Both the position numbers and the translations under genes were made by a program. Of a DNA stretch of 64,000 nucleotides, positions 32,160 to 42,760 are shown in pieces (the first letter of the stretch is position 1; each line of letters starts with the position of its first letter). The notes under the pieces were generated by a model. The model ran no database searches. It was not told where the DNA came from and saw only the letters and a program-made list of their open reading frames with translations. This DNA is from Effrenium voratum. Taxonomy: Eukaryota > Sar > Dinophyceae > Suessiales > Symbiodiniaceae. Where the stretch lies: assembly GCA_963377175.1 (NCBI GenBank), contig CAUJNA010003238.1:658645-722644 (forward strand). The letters are read 5' to 3'.

Positions 32160-34270
32160 GTTCCGAGTGCTCCGAACGAGCTCCGAACCCCACGCGTCGA
32201 GATCAGAGAAATGCACTTTTTAACATGTCTATTCGCTCGCACGTGCAGGTACTTTTTCGCCCGTGCTTATTCTTCTCTAGTCTTCTGTGTCGGAGAGCTA
32301 GTTGCCACACCAAGGAAGTGCCGTCTAAACTTCCATTGATGATAAGGTTATGCTTGATGCATGCTACACAGTGGCTGGGAATCTGCAAACGTGCCAGATC
32401 CGGGCTGAACATATCATCAAATTACCCCACAAGCAAGCCAGACTTCAACTCATGAGTTGAGCCGAATAGCACCCCTTATAAAACACAATGGCCCCATGGT
32501 CCATATCAAGAAACACATCATAAAGTAAGCTACTCACAACTCTCATCATGTTCGAAGTGTGATGAGTGCACAGCGGGGCCCCCACGGTGGGGCAAGCATC
32601 CGACTTCACCACCAGGCGCTGTGCAGGGTCTGGGACCTAGGAACCCGCAAGCGGGATAGAACCAACCCTCGACCAGGGGCCCCAACCGTGGGTATCCTCC
32701 TGCCACGTTGCCATGGAACCTGACTGAGGTTCTGGAAAACTCGTTTCCTTGAAAAGGGACCTTTTGGTGGGGTCCATATTAATGGACAGGAGGGTATGAT
32801 GTTTTATTAGGAACCCTTTGGTGAACGTCGGGATTCGGCGGGGATTCTCACGTCCACTCTGAGTTGGTTTCCTATTAAAGTTCATGGCCAGTTGGCTTTA
32901 TTTGGCCTTCACAAAGCTTCCAAGTTGCACGTGAGTGGTCGAACATGCACTGACATAGCAAGAAAGCATTTAACTTACGCAGGAACACGATTCCAAGGAT
33001 AGGACTGGCTGGAAACTTGAACTATTGATTCAGTGAAAAAGAAAATATGAATTCAGCAAGGTAGCTCATCCAATGTCCATGCACTCAAAATGGGGCAAAT
33101 CGAGCTTTCCGATTGACGCTTATTCGGGGACTCTCTTTGTCTTGAAAGGGAAATCCAAAGGACAACCAGCATTGTGGCTGTCTCCTAAAAGATGACACAC
33201 ACAAATCTGTACCGTTGCGATGGGAGAATTGCGTCAAGTCAGGCGGGCGTGCTTCTATGTCCCCGGTCTTCTACAGCGGTCCAGAGGATTCACTGCACCG
33301 CGTCTTGTGGCAAAGAAACTTGGATCCGAACGTGCCAGCAGGTTTACGTCTCATGTTTTGCCACTCCAAGTCGACTCCGCAGTTTCAGCTGGTTCCACTG
33401 AAACAAATGCGTACCTGTGGATTACTGGATTTGCCTTCTGGCTTTCCGTCAAAACCACAAAAAGGGTCGCCTCAAGAATGCATCTTTCGTGTGGTACTGG
33501 TTCACCAGCTTGCAATACATAATCCCGGGAACAACAAGAACCAAAACAAACACAACAAAAAGGACACAAGACTGACGAGTCCTTCGGGTTACACAAGGCT
33601 ACACAACCCAGAGGATGTTCAACAGGACTTCTAATGGGAACCGAGGATTAATAAACCCTTAGTTGCTCAACCAGGGGGGGGGAGGGGTGGGGAATTTTAG
33701 TGAGAATCCCTGACTTTTGGGGGTGGGGGGGGGCACCCCTTTTGCATCCACAAGCTTTGTGCGACGTCAGCCAACATGCATCCCTGGCACCTGATTCTGC
33801 GAGCTTCGCAAAGCCAAGTTGCCGGGGGCTTAAGGACCCCTTCGTTCTCTGCCTGCGCACAAAAAGGGGGCGGGCGCCCGCATCCTTACCATTTGGGTGT
33901 GTCTTGTTCCTTTGTTGGGTATGAATTGGGGTCGATCTCATGCCGTCTTGTCCATTCAGTTTGAGCTCTTATCATTCAGTCCTGAAACAATTTCAGGCGT
34001 AGCTAGCAGCGCCTCGATGCAACACTGGTGTAACTGTACTCCACACTTTGCTCTTGTCTCGAGATGGAAATGAATGGTCCCTGTCCTTGTCAGCAACCAT
34101 TGCGAGGGATAGCTTGGGGCTGATCAAATTGCTTGCAGTACTCACTAGCGTGTTCTTTGGCACATGGGTTGATGACGAAAAAGCGGTCCCACAAAATGGG
34201 GATCTCGGTTTTGTCAACCCCCAAACGGATCTGTATGGTGGTTTTCCTGTTGGTTTCCCTCAGTGTCGCC
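32160..34270. other. No supported gene
   Basis: About 2.1 kb without convincing exons or arrays. A copy of the AAAGGGAAATCCAAAGGACAACC motif lies near 33148-33170. Confidence 0.5.
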
Positions 34271-34278
34271 AGCCCTGC

Positions 34279-35253
34279 CTTCCTCTTGGCTGGTAGCAGC
34301 TTTGCTTCCACCTTCTCAGCCTCTTGTCCTGTCTTGTTGGCCTCCCCGGCCTTCTCGGCTTTCCGTTCTGCACGCGTGGCCTGCGCTTCAGCCAGCTTGG
34401 CTCTCTCCTCTCCTTCCTTCTTGGCCTTCTCCACTTTCTTCTCGGCCATGTCCGCAGCCTTCTCGGATGTCCCGGATGTCTGTTCTGCATTCGTCTTGGC
34501 CTTCTCTTCCGCTTCCTTCTCCGTGCTTTCCTCCGCTTCAGCCTTCATGGCCTTCTCCTCTGTATTTTTCTCTGCTTTTTCCTCCGCTTCCTTCCTTGCT
34601 TGCTCCTCAGCTTCCTTCCACGCCTTCTCCTCGGCTTCCTTCCTCGCCTTCTCCTCCTTCCTCGCCTTTACCTTCCTTGCCTTCTCCTCAGCTTCCTTGC
34701 TCGCCTTCTCCTCGGAATCCTTCCTCGCCTTCTCCTCGGCTTCCTTCCTCGCCTTCTCCTCGTCTTCCTTCCTCGCCTTCTCCTCGGCTTCCTTCCTTGC
34801 CTTCTCCTCCGCTTCCTTCCTCGCCTTCTCCTCCGCTTCCTTCCTCGCCTTCTCCTCCGCTTCATTCCTCGCCTTCTCCTCCGCTTCCTTCCTTGCCTTC
34901 TCCTCCGCTTCCTTCCTCGCCTTCTCCTCCGCTTCCTTCCTCGCCTTCTCCTCCGCTTCCTTCCTCGCCTTGTCCTCCGCTTCCTTCCTCGCCTTGTCCT
35001 CCGCTTCCTTCCTCGCCTTCTCCTCCGCTTCCTTCCTCGCCTTCTCCTCCGCTTCCTTCCTCGCCTTCTCCTCAGCTTCCTTCCTCGCCTTTGCTTCTGC
35101 CTCGCGCCGAGCCCTTTCTGTTGCTTCCTCCTGTCGCTTCTTCGACACTATCTCCTTTGCCTTGGCCACCAGATCCTGTGCGCGGCGCTCCTCTTTCTGT
35201 GCCTGCTCCGCCACCCTTTGCGCCTCACCCACCAAGTCAGATGCGGTCGCCTC
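34279..35253 (-). CDS. Coiled-coil protein with EEKARKEA octapeptide repeats (one exon)
   Basis: After acceptor gagcctcag the minus strand is open for 325 codons. An N-terminal part (EAQRVAEQAQKEERRAQDL...) leads into about 20 tandem copies of EEKARKEA, coded by a 24-nt repeat at about 34580-35110. A non-repeated Lys/Glu/Ala-rich part follows and ends in LLPAKRK at a GC donor near 34279. Without that splice the frame runs on to a stop at 34090. The octapeptide predicts a long charged single helix or coiled coil, as in cytoskeletal or TolA-like proteins; the actual role is unknown. The alternative is a repeat array with no coding function, but the non-repeated ends also read as helical, and unit changes such as D for E and S for R stay conservative. 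Confidence 0.6.
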
Positions 35254-35259
35254 CTGAGG

Positions 35260-37230
35260 CTCAGCAACACGAGCTCAGTGAGCCCGCATGGGTCGCAAGT
35301 GCCCGAAGTGACCAAGGTCAGACAACTTGCGAGAATCTAGAAGTGGTTGCATTGTTTCTTCTAGGCTTCTTCACCATCAAGTGTCATTTCGAAAGGAACA
35401 TCAGGAACTGCCCCTTTGGAGGTGTACGTTGGCTGGCCAAACACAAAAGGAAAACCTAGGGTTGTCTCAGAAACGAGATGCCTTTGGACCCCTCGACTTC
35501 CAAACCCAGAGTTCAACCCCAGGTTCCTAAGCTGAGCCGAAGTCTCTGAGGAGCCGCCCCTCTCATGGAAGCTGATGGGATTTTGGACTGTCCTTTTCAA
35601 AAGCCCTGTTCCCTTCGGGAAGGGACAGAGGGTAGATCCCCGAGCAACTCTGGCACGCACCACATCCGTCCTCCTTGAGCAGATCGGCCTTGAGCGACTC
35701 CTGAAAAAAGCTCCAGCCGAAACGGATGTGACTCTCGTCTGAGCTCTTGGTCTATGAGCCCAAAAAACAAGCTGGGGGGGATGCAATTCAACGTCTTCTT
35801 CCATCACAGCCTGGGTTTGCAGCAGCTAGGAAAGCACCGGCGTGTCTTTTCTTGAATGTTTCCAAATCCTCTTGTCATGTTCAACCGTGTCTGCTTCGTT
35901 TGCGCAGTCCCCGCAAAGGGAGAAAATTTTGAACGGAACCAAAACACTCAAACACTAACCTTTAAACACAAAAAGAAGCTGAAAAACGGTGAAGGCATGC
36001 CCCACCCCGACATTGCACCAGAAAAATGGAGATCCTTCTGGCCATGAATCAGTGCAATGGTTGATCCCCCGCCCAAAACAACAAACAAATATATACTATA
36101 TGTAGAAGGATGCTGGCAACAACTGTTTTTGTTTTTTCTCTTTTCGGAGAGCCCACTTTCGGCTGCAGGGAATCCAAAAGCAAACCAAGCATTGGAGTTC
36201 TCGACATTGGAGGCACCAGAATCAACCCTCCGGCTAAATTCAACTAGAGCCGATCTGCTTCTCTCTGATTGGTGGTTTGGAGGTGGTTTTTCATCTGCCA
36301 TAGCAACAAGACCAACCCCGAACCACATATCCAAACCAACAACCAAGGGTTGCCGGATTTTAGACATCAAGCCGTCTTGGCTCAAACCTCACATGCAGTT
36401 GCTGTGCATTGGTTTGACTCATTAAGACTTGAGGTACGATATATTCAAACCTGTCCTGGCCTTTTCTGGAAATTGAAGATAGCAACAATCATTGTTCGGG
36501 CATCGCTGAAGACTCGTAGAAAGGTCCTTCTGGAAGAAAAGCACATGTTCTCAAATCTCTGCTGAATCCACTTGGGTGTTTGTGTGTGTGTGTGTGTCTG
36601 TCTGTGTGTGTCTTTTTGAGGGTAGCATTTCGCTCGCCCTGGATTTGCTCCTGCATCGTAGTTTCCTCATTCGGTGGCGTATTTTCCTCATTCGGTGGAA
36701 GGGGAATGGAAGATCCATTGCAGGAACTCCAACATTGCTTGGTACACTGTTGCCAGACGCTTCTAAGAAGACAAAAACAAATACTCTTGCGTTGGGTCCA
36801 CCCAGAGTTGTCGTACACCTCTGAGAAACATGGTTGATTGGTCCAAAGGGATTGGAGCCAATTCCTGGGTTGCGAGTCTACCTCCCAAAAAAGTAGCCCG
36901 GAACACGGAGAATGACACCAAAGCAAAGTCGCTGAACCCCCACACAGAACTGCACACGAAAAATCCTCCCACTAAAAAGAGCCGAAGCCCTTGAAAACCA
37001 AAACACAATACGGAAATGTTGACCCGTCTAAGGCGCTTAGGCCCAGGAGATCCACGGAACATCATGCGCACCTGCATCCAAAACAACTCCTGCTGACAAA
37101 CAGGTTGCAAAACAGACCCCAAAATCTCAACAAAGAACAAACGACCATGGAATCTTGCGGGTTTCCTTTTGCTTTCCCAACCCACATCGCCCAAAGCTAA
37201 AAAAAACAAACTCGCCGCATCCGCCTCCCG
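35260..37230. other. No supported gene; one hairpin element and a short TG run
   Basis: A copy of the GGTTTGG/CCAAACC hairpin element lies at 36268-36352, and a TGTGTG run at 36580-36612. No exon with good splice signals was found. Confidence 0.45.
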
Positions 37231-37237
37231 TCCCCGC

Positions 37238-37312
37238 CTGCTGCGCCGCCAGGGCCGCGAGGTGCTGGCGCAGCGCCACCACACGCTCCAAGCTCCCCAA
37301 CAGCGGCGGCTC
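37238..37312 (-). CDS. Probable exon, 75 nt
   Basis: Acceptor cggatggctcag is followed by EPPLLGSLERVVALRQHLAA, then LAAQQ and a GC donor (cag/gc), 25 codons in phase 0. It is strongly helical. An ATG lies nine bases before the exon start, so this could also be part of a first exon. Just 5' of it is a GTTCACCCC repeat. Confidence 0.6.
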
Positions 37313-37330
37313 CTGAGCCATCCGAAGCGG

Positions 37331-37369
37331 GTGAACGGCGTGAACGGGGTGAACGGGGTGAACGGGGAG
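37331..37369 (+). repeat. 9-bp repeat (GTGAACGGG), four copies
   Basis: GTGAACGGC/GGTGAACGGG in tandem directly upstream (minus sense) of the candidate exon at 37238-37312. Confidence 0.85.
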
Positions 37370-37420
37370 TTGCGGTGTGGTGCACAAGAAGCAAAACAAA
37401 ACAAAACAAATCAAAATCGA

Positions 37421-37535
37421 CAAACAAACAAACAAACAAACAAACAAACAAACAAACAAACAAACAAACAAACAAACAAACAAACAAACAAAAACAACAA
37501 ACAAACAAACAAACAAACAAACAAACAAACAAACG
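37421..37535 (+). repeat. (AAAC)n microsatellite
   Basis: CAAACAAACAAA over about 115 bases, broken once by AAAACAACAAAC. Confidence 0.95.
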
Positions 37536-38984
37536 CAACCAAAACAAACAAAAAGGCTAACACAACACACCGGGACGACTCAACCACAGGGCATCTTCGA
37601 GTCTTTCTTTTGCTAGGGTCGTTCTTAAAGTGCACGAGGGACAAGCTACCGTCGGGGTCTACAGTGAAAGTGGCATGAAAGGCTCCGCCATGTTTCGGAT
37701 GTGGGCAAAAAGGGCAATGTTTCGTCAAACGCACCCGTCTATGTCTTACCTTGCGGAAATTGAACTCCTCCCTGAATTTCCAACGTGTATGTGCAGAGAT
37801 AGGCTGAAACTGAGGAAGTCTGTGAATGGGCATGGGGATTCATGTACACCAACCACTGAGGAGGTTCCAACTCAAATAATTCATAGCCAAATAAAGAGTT
37901 GGCGAGAAGAGGCTTGATCCGTGTGTGCAGACCCAAGGATTGAGGGCCCATAGGCTGAAGAACAACAGAATATGATATGTCTCACTTCCAACTCATATGG
38001 CACGCACAGCAAAGGAAGCGAAGATCTGAGTCTCTGAGAGTACGCAGTCAGCACCAAGAAATGTTGGGAGACTAGACCCAAAGCATCCCTTGTCTCCACG
38101 CTGGGCCCGGTTCCTTGCCATGCCGAATGGCTCTACTTCAACTAACTCCATAAAGTCACTCTAAACTAGACAGCCCTCAACCCTCAACCAACCCAAAATC
38201 AACCCTGAACAAACCTGGAACCAACCCCGGGCTCGAAACAGAACAGCTATCCCTTCCAGCTACCAGTTTAGGCCAATGTTCTTCGTAGCTTGCGGCCGGC
38301 AGGATTTGCGCCTCTTGCGCAACAGGATTGGCGCATCTTGTGTTCTTGTGTGACGCAGCAGGATTTGCACATCTTGTTTGGGGGGTGGGGGGGCTGGGGG
38401 AGGGGGGGGGGTGACACCGTTGGTTTCACTGCTGAGCAGTTTTGGCTAGCAGTGCCCTGCTGCATGGTGTCCGATGCTTTTGTCTTTGCTCTGGCTCTAG
38501 TCATCCTTCCTCGTACTTCTCGTCAGCCTTGCCGCTGTCCACCCGTCCTCTTTTATTTTAAATATTCGGAATGCAAAAGAATGGGAAAACGTTCACTGCC
38601 GGTACACAACTGACAGATAGCTTGTTGAGGACAAAGCCCCCAAAAGCATTCCGGCAAAGATGCTTAGACCAGACTGGTCAATGCAGAGCTGTGGGAGTAT
38701 GTCTATTCATGGATGTGGCGACGGAACGTCGGCCTTGATCTGTTGGAGCAGCGTGACGCAAGTGTTCCAGTGAAAACATTGCCCGCAGGCCGACATCTCC
38801 TGCATAACTAACACGGGCGCAACCTTGTTTTACATGATGGCTTTCGCCGGCTACTTACCAGGGCGTGTCTTTTTTGTAGACCCACAAAATGGCCGCGACG
38901 TCCTTTTTGGTTTCCCTTAACCAAGCAGGGGCGTACTCCAAAAACAGACAGACCCAGCAGCTGGAAGGACCGGGTCCTGCTCAC

Positions 38985-39021
38985 CGAGATCGGATCGCTG
39001 GTCCACCAAGACCGCCTGGGC
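38985..39021 (-). CDS. Probable exon, 37 nt
   Basis: Acceptor ccttccgttctttgag, reading AQAVLVDQRSDL, then the consensus-like donor GTGAGC in phase 1. Probably part of the minus-strand gene whose exons continue at 39.4-39.9 kb, although phase with the neighbouring segment at 39087-39133 does not match. Confidence 0.5.
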
Positions 39022-39086
39022 CTCAAAGAACGGAAGGGTCCCGCGGTGTCACTGCAATGATCAGTCTTCTGAACGTTTCCAAGTGC

Positions 39087-39133
39087 CGGATCGTCCCCAG
39101 TGCCTTCTGGTTTGTCCATGTTTGGGCTGGATT
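39087..39133 (-). CDS. Duplicated exon-like block, copy 1
   Basis: The minus strand has acceptor ccaatgtag, then 47 nt reading NPAQTWTNQKALGTI plus two bases, then a GC donor. The block of 58 bp (39085-39142) is identical, base for base, to 50357-50414, on the far side of Copia-1, while flanks are unrelated. The identity covers just the exon plus its splice signals. Confidence 0.5.
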
Positions 39134-39388
39134 CTACATTGGTGTGGCTCAAAATTAAAAAGGAGGGGTGACGCAGGTTTTGGTCCATGTTTCCACTTGC
39201 CAGGGTTCCATTTTGGTACCGGTTTTTTGAGCCACAGCCATATGATCACTCTGTAAAAGGCTTTGTTTTTTGGGCAAGGGTGGTTCGCCAAATCATGGGC
39301 CCCCCATGGTTGGTTTCCCTCTTGTCCCTTTGCCAACCAAAAGGAGGTCCCATCAAATCCCATTTTCAGAAACCCCTTTCCGCTGTAC

Positions 39389-39472
39389 TCTCGTCGGCAA
39401 CTTGCCCAGAAAGGTTTGCCACATCGCGAGCCACGTGCCATGGCGACTTTCCCCAATCACCAAGTCGCCCTT
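39389..39472 (-). CDS. Probable exon, about 84 nt
   Basis: Acceptor aagcgtggag. Joined in phase 1 to the preceding exon, it reads GRLGDWGKSPWHVARDVANL and then SGQVADE, a helical sequence. It ends either at a GT donor (gaga/gtacag) or a few bases later at a GA donor; the latter would fit the next exon better. Confidence 0.5.
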
Positions 39473-39510
39473 CTCCACGCTTAAAACGGGGGGATCCCCT
39501 TGCCATGGAC

Positions 39511-39589
39511 CCGACTTCACGGCCTCAACGGCGACCTTCTGCAGCTGAGGAGTCATGATCTGCAGCGCACGAGCGCGCTGCTGTAGCTC
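39511..39589 (-). CDS. Exon of a minus-strand coiled-coil-like gene
   Basis: Between acceptor gtgacaacag and a GT donor it reads ELQQRARALQIMTPQLQKVA and then VEAVKS. It starts in phase 0 and joins directly to the exon at 39747-39815 through a 157-nt GT-AG intron. The heptad-like Leu/Ala/Gln pattern suggests a coiled coil. Function unknown. Confidence 0.7.
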
Positions 39590-39746
39590 CTGTTGTCACC
39601 CAGATTTTGCGCTGCTCAGCTGCTCTCTTGGCGACCGAGCACCTGCCGGACTTCCTGTTTCATGGACCCAGCACCATAGTGGCTTTGCTTTGGAAATTGC
39701 GTGGCTCACAGACAAAACCTGCATGGATCGCAGAGCTCTCTGCAAC

Positions 39747-39815
39747 CTGTGTGTGTTGTTCCGACATGCTTTCCAATCTTTGCAGTCGGCGTCTTGATGC
39801 GCTGACCAGGGATGC
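39747..39815 (-). CDS. Exon of a minus-strand coiled-coil-like gene
   Basis: Acceptor ggttttgcttcag, 23 codons reading ASLVSASRRRLQRLESMSEQ and HTQ, then a GT donor, phase 0 at both ends. Introns on either side are short (86 and 157 nt) with GT-AG ends. Confidence 0.7.
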
Positions 39816-39901
39816 CTGAAGCAAAACCATCCTTGAACACAGAAAAAGGGGCTTCATGTTGCCTTCCAAACCCTCCCCTCACTTCAAACGGCCACAAAAA
39901 C

Positions 39902-39949
39902 CGCACTTTCCGGTGGCTCCTGCTGCGCCGCCTCAACCTCATGGGAGGC
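39902..39949 (-). CDS. Exon of a minus-strand coiled-coil-like gene
   Basis: Acceptor cttgctgccag, 16 codons reading ASHEVEAAQQEPPESA, then a GT donor, phase 0 at both ends. It is the last exon seen before Copia-1 on this side. Phase-0 exons of similar character resume at 50642-50689. Confidence 0.6.
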
Positions 39950-40478
39950 CTGGCAGCAAGATTGCAGTCCAGCCCCGCGTGGGAATGAGGCATGGACCGA
40001 CCCCGAGACAAACAATCCCCGATGGTTTCCTAGGGAACTCCCCTCTGGCTTCCCTTCAAGTCAAGAAATCCCAAAATGGTTCCTTCCCAAAACCATTTAA
40101 CGGTCATTCCCCACCTATCGCATCAGCACGAGGCCCTCGCAATGTTCCATCGGCTGATGCTTAAGAGGGAGAAAGGGGACCAATTTCTTTTGCCCAAGGA
40201 AGGATCGTCTTGGAACACCCCAGATTTAGGGTTGGAATGACGGGTGGGGGAAATAATAGCGGGGTTCTGGAAGAAACGGGGGCCAAATTCGGGAACTCCA
40301 AGTTGTGGTGGAACCAAAACTATGAGTTTGTCTCAATATGTCTGACAACAGGGTTCCACAGGAGATGCCCAAACACAAGCCAGTGGTTTGAGTCTAGACC
40401 TCCGGATTGCCAACCTGATGGTCAGCTGGAGGTGTTTCGTGATTCCGTGAAGGAGTGAAGGTGAGACACCCTGCTATT

Positions 40479-40493
40479 ATATAACCAATCTCT

Positions 40494-40541
<48 letters not shown>

Positions 40542-40543
40542 CT
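40479..40543 (+). repeat. (CT)n microsatellite, insertion site of Copia-1
   Basis: About 30 CT units end in GCTCT, where Copia-1 begins. The 3' flank of the element (50218 onward) resumes GCTCTCTCTCCCTC, so the element inserted into this tract. Confidence 0.95.
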
Positions 40544-40713
40544 TGTCAAATATCATGTTGCACTACTTGTCACTTGTGCATGCATGATGTACACTACCCG
40601 ACTGCAGGCCTTGAGTCTACAAGGAAAAGAGTGCATGCTGGCTAACTACATTTGTGTTTGTGACAACAGAAACAACACTTGCACTTGCAGTAAAGTACCA
40701 ACGTATTTTAACG
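40544..40713 (+). repeat. 5' LTR of Copia-1
   Basis: It starts TGTCAAATATCATG and ends GTATTTTAACG. It is identical to the 3' LTR over all 170 bp. The terminal dinucleotides are TG and CG instead of the usual TG and CA. No clear TATA box was picked out. Confidence 0.95.
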
Positions 40714-40725
40714 TGGTAGCGGAGC
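40714..40725 (+). promoter_or_regulatory. Primer binding site of Copia-1
   Basis: TGGTAGCGGAGC starts at the first base after the LTR. It resembles the copia site complementary to the 3' end of initiator tRNA-Met (TGGTATCAGAGC in plants). Eleven of its bases recur upstream of gag in Copia-2 at 51988-51998. Confidence 0.8.
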
Positions 40726-40790
40726 TGAGATCCTAAACATAGGGGAGCTCCAGTAACAGCAGTAAGTACTACAACTGCACAGGCAACCAC

Positions 40791-41945
40791 ATGCCCAACT
40801 ACTACGACATGTCAGGAGAACCAGCAGCAGCATCAGCACAACCAACTACAGGAGCAGACAACGGGCCCACAGCAGAGGAGACAATAGGAGCCACAACTAC
40901 GGGAACAACACAGGAGCAGGAAGACGTCCAAAGGCTACACAAATACAAACTGCCACCACCGTTCTTCACTGGTGACTACTCACAGTACGAAGAGTGGCTG
41001 TTCAAACTACAAGCATACCTCGGACTCATCGACCGAGACTTCGACATGGTGCTACAACTAGCACAAGCAGCTACAAGACAAATTGAAGATGCAGACATCA
41101 GAGCCCACATACGCGACCCTACACAGGCAGCAAAAGCAGTAGACCTCTCACGAGATCTACACTACATCCTCATCAACATCTGCCAAGGTGCAGCAGCTAC
41201 AGTGGTCAGACAAAACCGCTACAATGCCAATGGATGTGAAACACTACGGCACAACAGGTTCAGCCTACCAGTAGGAACACGCAGTGTTGGCTACCTCACC
41301 AAACTACTGGAACCTACATTCAATGAAGCACAATTTGCAGAACAATTCCTACAGTGGGAGTATGACATCAACCGCTACGAGAAAGACAACGGCACAGCAC
41401 TACCAGATGGAGTGAAGATTGCAATACTACTCAACAAGACTAAAGGAGCACTTCAACAACATCTCCAACTACGCGCTGGACAGATCACGAACTACAACGA
41501 GATCAGAGTTGTGATCCTGGACTACTACAAAACCATATCTGCATTCTCAAGAGCGAGCTCAGCAGTTGGCACAAACTACAATGGTGGAACAGCACCAATG
41601 GACGTGGACAACATTTGGAGAAAAGGAAGAAACTACAAAGGCAAAGGCAAATATGGAGGCAAAGGACACTACAAAGGAAACAAAGGAAAAGGCAAGTACA
41701 GAAGCAAAGGCCACTACAAAGGATTCGACAAAGGCAGCAAAGGAAACTACAACAAAGGAGGATACAACAAGAGCAAAGGAACAGGCTACTCAGGATCCAA
41801 AGGATATGGATCAAGCAAAGGCTACAAAGGCCAAGGAAACTACAGCAAATCAAAAGGAAAGGAAACAACAACTACACAACATGCCATCGATGTGGCAAGC
41901 CCGGCCACTGGGCACAAGACTGCAGAGTGCCAGTATGGCACATAG
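40791..41945 (+). CDS. gag: Copia-1 gag (capsid and basic nucleocapsid part)
   Basis: It starts at an ATG 77 bases after the LTR. The N-terminal 45 residues are Ala/Thr/Gln rich. The capsid part has LPPPFFTGDYSQYEEWLFKL and continues to about residue 250. It is followed by a Gly/Lys/Tyr-rich nucleic-acid-binding stretch with many GKGKYGGKGHYKG-type repeats. The frame leaves the gag-pol reading just before the zinc knuckle, near 41850-41880; the knuckle CHRCGKPGHWAQDC (C-x2-C-x4-H-x4-C) is in the -1 frame. This could be a programmed shift or an indel; no classic slippery heptamer stands out. Confidence 0.85.
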   Translation: MPNYYDMSGEPAAASAQPTTGADNGPTAEETIGATTTGTTQEQEDVQRLHKYKLPPPFFTGDYSQYEEWLFKLQAYLGLIDRDFDMVLQLAQAATRQIEDADIRAHIRDPTQAAKAVDLSRDLHYILINICQGAAATVVRQNRYNANGCETLRHNRFSLPVGTRSVGYLTKLLEPTFNEAQFAEQFLQWEYDINRYEKDNGTALPDGVKIAILLNKTKGALQQHLQLRAGQITNYNEIRVVILDYYKTISAFSRASSAVGTNYNGGTAPMDVDNIWRKGRNYKGKGKYGGKGHYKGNKGKGKYRSKGHYKGFDKGSKGNYNKGGYNKSKGTGYSGSKGYGSSKGYKGQGNYSKSKGKETTTTQHAIDVASPATGHKTAECQYGT

Positions 41946-42760
41946 GAGAAGGAGAAGAACTACATCCAATAGAAAATGAACAAGCAGATCATGACAACAA
42001 TGAAGAACTACCTCAGGATGTGAACGACACCTGGGACTGGTACTACGAAGGAGAAGAAGGACAACACGAGGTGAACTACATGGAGGAGAACTGGAACGAC
42101 TACGACTATGACAACAGCTGGGATTGGAATGACAACAGCTATGAGGACACAGCAAACTACATTGGAGGCATCAACGAGTCACACCTCACCATTGGACACA
42201 TCAGACAAGCAAACTCACGACTACCCAAGCATAAATCCAAATCACCACTTGGCAAAAGAACAACACACACAACATCATGGAACGACCATAGCAAGAGCGC
42301 TCAACAATTCCTACAAGAAGACATCACAAAACTACACTTCGACATAGCAGCAGCAAGACAACAACAAAGGAACAAGAAGATTGAGGACAATATCACCCAC
42401 TACATCATGTACTCCAACTTCAAGTCATATCACCACCTCTTGATCGACTCAGGAGCATCTACACATGTTTGCCCGAAGGACTACGCACCAGACCTACCGC
42501 TACGACCTTGTGGAGAATCAGTTCCACAACTCTACACGGTTACAAACAAGAAGATTCCTGTCTACGGCATCAAGTACGTTCCCTACAAGCAGGACAACTT
42601 CAGGATCATGATACCCTACTACGTTTGTGATGTGAAGTATCCAATCCTCAGTGCATCAAGACTACTTGATAGAGGATATGGACTTGACTTCACTCCACGA
42701 CACTGCACCATCACACATGGACAACAACAAGCACACCTCATAAGACACTCAGGACTTTTT
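41850..42760 (+). pseudogene. pol: Copia-1 zinc knuckle and aspartic protease
   Basis: The frame is offset -1 from gag. The CCHC knuckle is at 41881-41922, then an acidic Asp/Asn/Trp/Tyr-rich region, then the protease active site LLIDSGASTHVC near 42437-42472, as in copia proteases (D-S-G-A). The frame is lost at a run of five T (42756-42760), after which the polyprotein continues in another frame. Confidence 0.85.

Noticed and set aside
34133..35459. Plus-strand frames opposite the EEKARKEA exon (Ser/Pro/Leu rich)
   Set aside because: Shadow of the minus-strand repeat; lacks splice signals and has less protein-like composition.
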